Positions 55,668 through 64,000 of a DNA stretch of 64,000 nt are shown in pieces. Within the stretch, counting starts at the first letter, position 1; every line of letters begins with the position of its first letter. The stretch is from Desulfobulbus oligotrophicus (lineage in GTDB: Bacteria; Desulfobacterota; Desulfobulbia; Desulfobulbales; Desulfobulbaceae), in assembly GCF_016446285.1 (NCBI RefSeq), contig NZ_CP054140.1:539501-603500 (forward strand), in the 5' to 3' direction. Under the pieces are notes generated by a model. That model was given only the letters and a program-made list of their open reading frames with translations, was not told where the DNA came from and did no database searches. The position numbers and the translations under genes are program-made.

Positions 55668-56128
55668 TGCGTGCAGGCAATGCGATGTACCGGTTGCGGC
55701 GTGATGCAATAATTCTCGATATGAAGGCGAACACCAAGGAGGCGGCGCTTCGTGAACTGGCAGGGATAGCTGCCACTCTGGCGGGTCGTTTTACGGAAGA
55801 GACATTCTACAACATCCTGCTGGACCGCGAAAATATAGGCTCGACCGGAGTCGGCAACGGTGTTGCCATTCCCCACGGCAAGATTGACAGCCTTGACGAA
55901 ACACTGGTCTGCTTTGGTCGCAGCCGGGACGGTGTCAACTTTGATGCCATTGACAACCGTCCGGTCCATCTTTTTGTGGTGATTTTTTCTCCAACCCATG
56001 AGGGTGAAGAATATCTGCAGACCCTGGCCTCGGTCAGAAGAATGCTCAAACAACCCGGCAGGCGGCAAAAGCTGTTCAACGGTTCCGACCACGACGCCAT
56101 CATAGACGTATTCACCACCTGGAAATAA
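55664..56128 (+). CDS. ptsN: PTS IIA-like nitrogen-regulatory protein PtsN
   Basis: A 154-residue EIIA(Ntr) protein with the phosphorylatable His in VGNGVAIPHGKID, plus FYNILLDRENIGSTG and PVHLFVVIFSP. It receives phosphate from the nitrogen PTS (PtsP/PtsO) and regulates K+ and nitrogen-related functions in other proteobacteria. The start overlaps the rpoN stop as ATGA; a second ATG three bases on is equally possible. Confidence 0.93.
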   Translation: MMRAGNAMYRLRRDAIILDMKANTKEAALRELAGIAATLAGRFTEETFYNILLDRENIGSTGVGNGVAIPHGKIDSLDETLVCFGRSRDGVNFDAIDNRPVHLFVVIFSPTHEGEEYLQTLASVRRMLKQPGRRQKLFNGSDHDAIIDVFTTWK

Positions 56129-56156
56129 TGCTCACCGGCTTTAAATTCTCTGTGTA

Positions 56157-57512
56157 TCAGCTGCTGCGAATCATCTCCGCAATCTGAAAGGCCATTTCCA
56201 GTGCCTGCTCGGCATTGAGCCGCGGATCGCAGGTGGTCAGATAACGCAGGCCCAGCTGGGCATCGGAAAGCTGTCGCGCTCCGCCGATACACTCTGTCAC
56301 GTCGTCACCGGTGAGTTCAAAATGCACACCGCCCGGCACCGTACCCTCAACCCAGTTCAACTCGAAAAAGCAGCGTAACTCCGACAAGATATTGTCGAAA
56401 TCCCGGGTCTTGTGGCCGGACTCGGCTTTAAAGGTGTTGGCATGCATCGGATCACAGGTCCAGAGCACATGGTAACCGGATTTTTTGACTGCTCTGAGAA
56501 GCGGCGGCAGGTACTTGTCGATGACCTTATAGCCGAATCGGGTAATAAGCGTGATCCGGCCGGGTTCATTCTCTGGATTTAACCGTTCAACAATGGCGAG
56601 GATATTATCGATATCATGGCTGGGACCGACCTTTATGCCGATCGGATTACGTACCCCTCGCAAAAACTCCACATGGGCTCCATCCAGCTGCCGGGTCCGA
56701 TCGCCGATCCACAACATATGTGCAGAACAGTCGTACCACCCGCCAGCCACCGAGTCTTCCCGTGTCAACGCCTGTTCGTAGCCGAGAAACAACGCCTCAT
56801 GGGAGGTGAAAAACTGGGCCTCCTTCAACTGAGGGATATCCGTGGAAATGCCGATGGTCTCCATGAATTTGAGGGCATTGCTGATCTGTTTGGCCATACG
56901 TTCGTACGACCGTCCCATGGGTGACTGTCTGACAAATTCCTGATTCCAGGCCTGAACCCGGTGCAGCGAACTGAAACCGCCACGGGTAAAGGCACGCAGC
57001 AGGTTCATGGTCGCGGCTGACAGATGATACCCTTTCATCAGGCGATCAGGATCCGGGATACGGGCCTCCAGAATGGGATCTGCCGAGTTGGCCATATCAC
57101 CGCGATAACTCGGAATCTCAAGGCCATTGATATTCTCCGTATCACTGGAGCGCGGTTTGGCATACTGGCCGGCAATACGACCGACCTTGACCACGGGTTT
57201 GTTGCCGGCATAGGTGAGGATGACCGCCATCTGCAACAGTACTTTAAGGGTCTCGCGAATATTCGGCGCTGTACAGCGGGAAAACTCTTCAGAGCAGTCA
57301 CCGCCTTGCAGCAAAAAGGCCTCTCCCCTGACAGCTTTGGCCAGCACTGCTTTCAGGTCTCTGATTTCACCGGCAAAAACCAGCGGCGGCAGCAGGGACA
57401 GGGTTTGAATGATCTCGTCATATCGCTCCTTATCCGGCCAGTTCGGTTGCTGCAGGGCCGGGAATTTATGCCAACTCAACTTGTTCCAGTTTTGTGTCTC
57501 TGCCATGATCAT
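56157..57512 (-). CDS. 3-deoxy-7-phosphoheptulonate synthase, class II
   Basis: First enzyme of the shikimate pathway, of the plant-like class II: WHKFPALQQPNWPD, AFLLQGGDCSEEF, VGRIAGQYAKPRS, SCAHM-type region as YDCSAHMLWIGDRTRQLDGAHVE (split across two motifs) and WTCDPMHANTF. 451 residues is typical. The start at 57512 is supported by TAATG overlap with the preceding gene; an ATG at 57506 is an alternative. Confidence 0.94.
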   Translation of the reverse strand: MIMAETQNWNKLSWHKFPALQQPNWPDKERYDEIIQTLSLLPPLVFAGEIRDLKAVLAKAVRGEAFLLQGGDCSEEFSRCTAPNIRETLKVLLQMAVILTYAGNKPVVKVGRIAGQYAKPRSSDTENINGLEIPSYRGDMANSADPILEARIPDPDRLMKGYHLSAATMNLLRAFTRGGFSSLHRVQAWNQEFVRQSPMGRSYERMAKQISNALKFMETIGISTDIPQLKEAQFFTSHEALFLGYEQALTREDSVAGGWYDCSAHMLWIGDRTRQLDGAHVEFLRGVRNPIGIKVGPSHDIDNILAIVERLNPENEPGRITLITRFGYKVIDKYLPPLLRAVKKSGYHVLWTCDPMHANTFKAESGHKTRDFDNILSELRCFFELNWVEGTVPGGVHFELTGDDVTECIGGARQLSDAQLGLRYLTTCDPRLNAEQALEMAFQIAEMIRSS

Positions 57513-58144
57513 TATCTTTCTTTAGGGTTTTTTACGTAGTCAACCGGTGGGTTGGCATCATTTTTTTTTACGGGTGTGGAGCTGTCTGTCGGGCAACGAC
57601 TGCCGAGACAGCAGATATCCAGATCAAAAACGTTGAGGATACGCAGGGCCTGTTCACGCCGTTTAGGGTCGGCAAACGGTTCAAACGCATATGCATAGAA
57701 CAGTTGTTCCGCCTCTTTTCGATCGGGGATACAGTCAAGACCTGCAGCCACGACCGTGCCGTGTTTTGTTTCCAGCAATTCGGCGTCCCTTCCGTTGGTG
57801 ACCACGGCCAGGGGTATCCGATAATCCGGTTCAAGAATTCGAGCTGCGGCAATAGCCGCCTTCTCTCTGGTCACCAGGGAGCCGGGTCCATAACGGAGAA
57901 TAAACAATCGCCGGCCATGTATGCTGACAGCCAGCTCGATGCGTGTCTGTACCTGATTGTTGTTGAAACAGGAATGAATAACCAGTCGCGGCTCAAGCTC
58001 CTCCCGTTTGTAGCCCAGATCCTCCACTAGCCGCCTGGCGAGTTGCTGGCGGATGCGCTCATCATCGGTATCCGGTAACACCTCGCCGGTCAGATAGTCG
58101 ATCAGATCGCCATAGACGATATGATGTCCGGTGGTATCTATCAT
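57512..58144 (-). CDS. HSDR_N-type (restriction-enzyme-like) domain protein
   Basis: A 210-residue protein resembling the N-terminal nuclease-like domain of type I restriction R subunits (ERIRQQLARRLVEDLGYKREEL, then RIELAVSIHGRRLFIL and a basic C-terminal tail). No helicase or specificity genes are nearby, so it is not part of a restriction system here; such stand-alone proteins occur in Desulfobacterota. The frame extends to a TTG at 58177; the ATG at 58144 was preferred, with no clear Shine-Dalgarno for either. Coupled to the DAHP synthase gene by TAATG. Confidence 0.65.
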   Translation of the reverse strand: MIDTTGHHIVYGDLIDYLTGEVLPDTDDERIRQQLARRLVEDLGYKREELEPRLVIHSCFNNNQVQTRIELAVSIHGRRLFILRYGPGSLVTREKAAIAAARILEPDYRIPLAVVTNGRDAELLETKHGTVVAAGLDCIPDRKEAEQLFYAYAFEPFADPKRREQALRILNVFDLDICCLGSRCPTDSSTPVKKNDANPPVDYVKNPKER

Positions 58145-58457
58145 AGCGGTACTGGAAAGCCAACCGACGGACTTCAAGGAACCGGAAAAACGGTGAGCCG
58201 GCTACTGTACCATTGATCATCAATATTTCGGCTGGCAGCATGGATCGGTCAACAGTACAATCAGACCTTGCAGATAATCGTGGATCATTTATTTTGTCAA
58301 TCTACATTTGACGAGAACCTGCAACAGCATCTTCTTCAATGGACAGACAGTAACCATCAAATCCTGGAACGCTCATCTTACTGTAAAATTCCAGGTCTGC
58401 ATACACTGTTTATCCCCGTTATTTCCCACATCACTCTTGCTTAAATATACTTTTGCC

Positions 58458-59396
58458 ATGCACCCTACTGACAATCCACCAACTGCAACCCGCTGGCTAC
58501 AGGTTTCATTGCTCTGTCCCCTGCTTCTTATAGACCCTGCCACAGACTTACTGGGTATACTGAGCGGATCCGGGGTCGAGCAGAGTCCGGAGACCGAAGC
58601 CGGAGCAACGATCAGCGGTTTTTTTCAACTCACAGCCACAGACAACGGACAGGAACTGGAAGAGGCTGTTAAGAGTATCCGTACCCTGGTTGAAGATGAA
58701 ATGACCGCGCTCTTCTCTCTCTATGGTCTTATCCCCAACCAGATGCACCTCACCGTCCTGGCTGATCAGGATTGGGCCACCAGCTGGCAACAGTACTTCA
58801 AACCCTTTGCGGTTATTCCCGGGCTCGTCATCAAACCATCCTGGGAAGACTATCAACCAGAACCCGATGAATCCGTTATTGAGATGGACCCGGGCATGGC
58901 CTTCGGCACCGGGCAACATGCCTCAACCTGTATGGCTCTTGATCTTCTCAAAAACAGCATGGAGGCCATTCGCCCCTGGTCCGTGCTTGATGTCGGCACG
59001 GGCACCGGTATTTTAGCCATGGCCGTCGCCCTCTTCGGAGCCGGGAACATCATTGCCATTGACAACGATCTGGAGGCCGTCACCGTTGCTAAAAATAACG
59101 TTGCCCATAACCGGTTATCCGCAGCCATTACAGTGAACAGCACCTCTCTCGAACGGATTTCCGGCCCCTTTCAACTGATCTGTGCCAACATTATCCATGA
59201 CGTGCTTGTCAGCATGGCGGAACAGTTCACCCGGTTGACAGAACCAGGGGCACACCTTGTCTTGGCGGGGCTGCTCAGCGGTGAGCAGGAGGACAGTATC
59301 AAAGCTGTTTACAGTGCCCTTGGCTGGCAGCTGCTGGATCATCGTCACCGGGATGAGTGGGCTGCATTACAGCTGGTCCGTCTGGAAAAACCATAA
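58458..59396 (+). CDS. prmA: Ribosomal protein L11 methyltransferase
   Basis: A 312-residue SAM-dependent methyltransferase: N-terminal substrate domain, then PSWEDYQPEPDESVIEMDPGMAFG (in two motifs), TGQHASTCMALDLL, SAM motif I SVLDVGTGTGILAMAVALFG, and CANIIHDVL. PrmA trimethylates L11. The ATG at 58458 gives the typical N-terminus; the frame upstream (to 58308) shows no similarity. Monocistronic, ending about 300 bp before tRNA-Asn. Confidence 0.92.
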   Translation: MHPTDNPPTATRWLQVSLLCPLLLIDPATDLLGILSGSGVEQSPETEAGATISGFFQLTATDNGQELEEAVKSIRTLVEDEMTALFSLYGLIPNQMHLTVLADQDWATSWQQYFKPFAVIPGLVIKPSWEDYQPEPDESVIEMDPGMAFGTGQHASTCMALDLLKNSMEAIRPWSVLDVGTGTGILAMAVALFGAGNIIAIDNDLEAVTVAKNNVAHNRLSAAITVNSTSLERISGPFQLICANIIHDVLVSMAEQFTRLTEPGAHLVLAGLLSGEQEDSIKAVYSALGWQLLDHRHRDEWAALQLVRLEKP

Positions 59397-59691
59397 TTTT
59401 TCCATTAGCCTTTTCCTGAAACAAACGAAGGCTGCAGGCGTTGCACGTCGTGTCAGGTGGCGGACAGCCGTGTGCTGACCTTGATGATCAGCTGTACGCT
59501 CCCAAACCCGCCCTTTATACTGTGTACCCTGTACCCCCGGTTTTTCCTGACCTGTCTGCCGTTTAACCACCGCACAGCACTACAGATCCATCCACAACTT
59601 TTTCTTGACGCACTGAAGTCTCTATGCTAAAAGCCCTATCTGTAAACGGGTGCACGTACAGCGTCCATCCGTTGCACCGTACGCACCTCAT

Positions 59692-59767
<76 letters not shown>

Positions 59768-59804
59768 GAAATAACCCGCTGCACATAAGCGGTTCTTCTT
59801 AAAT

Positions 59805-59843
59805 ACAAAACCCCGTGGGTAATCCCCTCGGGGTTTTGTTGTT
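59805..59843 (+). terminator. Rho-independent terminator of tRNA-Asn
   Basis: ACAAAACCCCG (59805-59815) pairs with CGGGGTTTTGT (59829-59839), loop 13 nt, followed by TGTTTT. Strong stem about 40 bp after the tRNA. Confidence 0.8.
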
Positions 59844-60074
59844 TTCAGCCCGCCAGGCCGACTTCCACCCGTCCGCCTGCTCTCCAGCTTCTCTATTTTT
59901 CATTCCCCTATTGCCCGTTGTTCACGTCTCCTATGGTGTCAACTCAAATCCGATACCTCGAAGATGCTGAATAGTTACTAACTGTTTACCTGTAATTTTT
60001 TGTATGCGAAATCACTGCTGACTCATAGATTTTGCAATAACAAAAACTACGTATAAGTAAATGGCAGATTCTGG

Positions 60075-60416
60075 TCAGGCGCTTTGAAAGGGCTGATTAA
60101 GTTGGAGCAAACGCAGCATCTGCTGCAGTAATGCGTCCAGTTTGGTCTTGAATTTCAAAAAAGCAAAGAGTAAGTAAACACTCAGGGCGATCCAGGTTTG
60201 AGTCATCACCGCATTGTATACTATTCCAGGAAAAGTTTTAATTTTGAGGGTGCCCCTTATCCCTTTGAAAAAGAATTCGATCCACCAACGCTCTTTGTAC
60301 AGCTCGGAAATGGTCTGTGCATCCAGATGTCCTGCGTTGGTGACAAACGAGAGTTCCTTGCCGGTTTCAGGATCCTGAATAGACCAGGCGAAACGGATCT
60401 GGTCGGCAGTGCCCCC
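60075..60416 (-). pseudogene. IS4-type transposase, 3' remnant
   Basis: The minus strand encodes the C-terminal part of an IS4-family transposase: IRFAWSIQDPETGKELSFV, then LYKERWWIEFFFKGIRG with the YREK-type catalytic Glu region, IKTFPG, and the typical end LDALLQQMLRLLQLNQPF followed by TGA. No upstream catalytic part or start is present; the same frame hits a stop near 60475 and loses similarity about 60416. It is a decayed insertion sequence located between tRNA-Asn and the N-ATPase genes. Confidence 0.85.
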
Positions 60417-62268
<1,852 letters not shown>

Positions 62269-62285
62269 GCACGGAGGGTAGTTCA

Positions 62286-62684
62286 ATGACCATGCGGATC
62301 AAGGTCATCGTGCCCTCGGGCGTGCTGGCAGAGCAGCAGGCCGCAAAACTGGTGGCTGAGGCGAGTGACGGATCGTTCTGCCTGCTGCCGCGTCATGTCG
62401 ACTTTGTGGCAGTGCTGGTCCCAGGCATTCTCACCCTGACCTCTGCAGACGGTGAAGAGACCTTTTTCGCGGTGGACGAAGGCCTGCTGGTCAAGCACGG
62501 CACAGACGTCCGGGTGTCCACCTGGAACGCCCTGCAGGGCAAATTGGGCGAGCTGCAGCAGGCGGTGCTGGCGCAGTTCCGCGAACAGGGCGAACAGGAG
62601 CAGCAGGCTCGTCACGCCCTGGACCGGCTGGAGACCAGTCTGGTGCAGCAGGTCCTGGACTGGGACGGGCGCAGACATGCCTGA
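62286..62684 (+). CDS. atpC: N-type ATPase subunit epsilon
   Basis: A 132-residue epsilon subunit: IKVIVPSGVLAEQQAAKLVAE, GSFCLLPRHVDFVAVLVPGIL and a C-terminal helical pair. Start at 62286 is preferred (GGAGGG about 7 nt upstream); an ATG at 62265 that overlaps the atpD stop as ATGA is the alternative and would add 7 residues. It overlaps atpQ by 8 bp. Confidence 0.88.
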   Translation: MTMRIKVIVPSGVLAEQQAAKLVAEASDGSFCLLPRHVDFVAVLVPGILTLTSADGEETFFAVDEGLLVKHGTDVRVSTWNALQGKLGELQQAVLAQFREQGEQEQQARHALDRLETSLVQQVLDWDGRRHA

Positions 62685-63021
62685 ACGCGATCCCATACCG
62701 CCGAATGAGCCGTTGCGCGGACTGGACGAGGAGATCGGTGCCAGGGAAGCGCGCAAGGTTCGGATGCGCAGCCGCCGCGACCGCACCCTCTGGCACGGCC
62801 TGGGGGCGGCCGGCATCGTTGGCTGGTCTGTGACCGTGCCGACCGTGGCCGGGACATTTTTGGGACTGTGGATCGACCGCCGCTGGCCGGGCGATCTCTC
62901 GTGGACCCTGGCACTGCTGCTGGGCGGGGTCGCACTGGGTTGCCTCAATGCGTGGTATTGGGTCAATCAGGAGTCAAGGATGATCGAGAAGGACGAAGCA
63001 GAACAGGAGGCCGACCAATGA
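62677..63021 (+). CDS. atpQ: N-ATPase accessory protein AtpQ (AtpI/AtpZ-like)
   Basis: A 114-residue protein with a charged N-terminal half (residues 1-45, rich in Arg/Glu) and two TM helices (VTVPTVAGTFLGLWID and LALLLGGVALGCLNAWYWV). This is the layout of AtpQ, the putative F0F1 subunit 1 of N-ATPase operons. It lies between atpC and atpR, with 8-bp and 4-bp overlaps. Confidence 0.85.
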   Translation: MPERDPIPPNEPLRGLDEEIGAREARKVRMRSRRDRTLWHGLGAAGIVGWSVTVPTVAGTFLGLWIDRRWPGDLSWTLALLLGGVALGCLNAWYWVNQESRMIEKDEAEQEADQ

Positions 63022-63323
63022 ACACCGCGCTTCTCCTGCTGTTGGCACTGGTGGCCGGGCTCGGCCTGGGCCTGCTCTATTTCGGCGGCCTGTGGTTGAC
63101 TGTACAGCGGCTGGCACGCACACGCAACCCGACGCTGCTGTTTGCACTGAGCTTCGTGCTACGCACGGCGCTGGTGGTGACGGGCATGTACCTGGTGATG
63201 GACGGCAGCTGGCAGCGCCTGCTGGTATGCCTGGCCGGCTTCATTATCGTGCGCCAGGTGATGCTGTCGCGACTGCGGCCCGACTGCTTCCCGCAGGCGC
63301 CGTGCAAAGGAGTGGAACCATGA
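63018..63323 (+). CDS. atpR: N-ATPase accessory protein AtpR
   Basis: A 101-residue protein with three hydrophobic helices: LLLLALVAGLGLGLLYFGGL, LLFALSFVLRTALVVTGMYLV (in two motifs) and LLVCLAGFIIVRQVML. AtpR is diagnostic for N-ATPases and probably helps rotor-ring assembly. GGAGG lies 7 nt before the ATG at 63018. Overlaps atpQ and atpB by ATGA. Confidence 0.88.
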   Translation: MNTALLLLLALVAGLGLGLLYFGGLWLTVQRLARTRNPTLLFALSFVLRTALVVTGMYLVMDGSWQRLLVCLAGFIIVRQVMLSRLRPDCFPQAPCKGVEP

Positions 63324-64000
63324 CCATCACGCCTGATGCCATCGTCTACTGGCAGTTCGGTCCATTTGCAATCAGCGCCACTTTAGTGTTCACCTGGGTG
63401 GTGATGGCGCTTTTGGCCGGTGGCTCGTGGCTGATTACGTGCAGACTGACGGGCGGGACTTCGGTGTCGCGCGGACAGCTGCTGCTGGAGATCGTGCTCG
63501 ATGGCATCCGCGGGCAGATCCGCGGCGTGGTCGACGTCGACGCAGACCGCTACCTGCCCTTTATCGGCACGCTGTTCCTGTTCATCGTGACGTCCAATGT
63601 CCTGGTCGTAGTACCAGGGTTCCAGGCACCCACCGGCTCGCTCTCGACCACCACGGCGCTGGCGCTGTGCGTGTTCGTGGCGGTGCCTGTCTTCGGCACT
63701 ATGTCCCAGGGCCTGCGTGGCTACCTGAAGACGTACCTGCAGCCAACCTGGCTCATGCTGCCGTTCAACATCCTCTCAGAACTGACGCGGACGATCTCGC
63801 TGTCGATCCGCCTGTTCGGCAACATGATGAGCGGTACCATGATCGCAGCGGTGGCGCTGGCGATCGCGCCGCTGTTCTTTCCGGTCATCATGAGTGTTCT
63901 CGGCCTGCTGATCGGCGTGATCCAGGCCTACATCTTTTCGGTCCTGGCGCTGGTCTACATCGTCTCGGCCACACGTGCCCACGAGGAGCAACTCGGCGGG
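63320..64000 (+). CDS. atpB: N-type ATPase subunit a (partial)
   Basis: The frame runs 227 codons to the window edge. The membrane subunit shows IVLDGIRGQIRGVV, DRYLPFIGTLFLFIVTSN, NILSELTRTISLSIRLFGNM with the essential Arg of the proton/sodium path, and VIQAYIFSVLALVYI; the last codons (SATRAHEEQLGG) suggest nearly all of it is inside the window. Subunits c, b, alpha and gamma should follow outside. GGAG precedes the ATG. Confidence 0.93.
   Translation, partial: MTITPDAIVYWQFGPFAISATLVFTWVVMALLAGGSWLITCRLTGGTSVSRGQLLLEIVLDGIRGQIRGVVDVDADRYLPFIGTLFLFIVTSNVLVVVPGFQAPTGSLSTTTALALCVFVAVPVFGTMSQGLRGYLKTYLQPTWLMLPFNILSELTRTISLSIRLFGNMMSGTMIAAVALAIAPLFFPVIMSVLGLLIGVIQAYIFSVLALVYIVSATRAHEEQLGG

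Overview
The window looks like a chromosomal segment of a Gram-negative, probably anaerobic Desulfobacterota bacterium, perhaps of the Desulfobulbales. This is inferred from gene content: many sigma-54 activators and two-component pairs, a TauE/SafE exporter with a small-protein partner, a merged arg/dap locus, class II DAHP synthase and LptA/LptB. No rRNA or other phylogenetic marker is present to confirm it. Base composition is moderate up to about 60.4 kb and then turns visibly GC-rich.

Layout: (1) 0-11 kb: CvpA fragment, Sfp-type PPTase, mutM, then on the minus strand a VanZ-like gene followed by a GlrK/lipoprotein/GlrR-like sigma-54 two-component operon; a lone ComEA-like HhH protein with a good promoter; tRNA-Phe; a DctD-like activator with a soluble PAS kinase. 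(2) 11-17 kb: a membrane-anchored sigma-54 activator with a variant GAFTEA loop, divergent from a five-gene envelope/TauE operon. (3) 17-30 kb: a dense signalling island with three related Cache-type histidine kinases, three single-domain response regulators, two tandem PEP-synthase-like proteins that lack the C-terminal TIM barrel, a small periplasmic Cache-like protein and a 29-residue membrane protein. This is the best candidate for an undescribed system. (4) 30-39 kb: a PilM-N-O-P / AMIN-STN-TPR / MshL-like secretin operon, interrupted between the last two by a complete IS5-type element with terminal repeats and a 6-bp target duplication. (5) 39-42 kb: YHS-like protein, transaldolase, lytic transglycosylase, pgsA. 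(6) 42-53 kb: arg (B, D, F, G, H) and dap (F, A, B) genes with folK, mntP and an FN3 lipoprotein, all on the minus strand. (7) 53-59 kb: lptA-lptB-rpoN-ptsN, then class II DAHP synthase, an HSDR_N-like gene and prmA. (8) 59.7-64 kb: tRNA-Asn, an IS4-type transposase remnant, then a GC-rich N-type ATPase operon (atpD, C, Q, R, B...) running off the end, which looks horizontally acquired.

Functionally the window combines sensing and sigma-54 control (rpoN itself plus three activators), envelope biogenesis (LptA/B, pgsA, pilus alignment complex, transglycosylase), and arginine, lysine and aromatic biosynthesis. Two mobile-element traces mark the places where recent insertion or acquisition is most likely.
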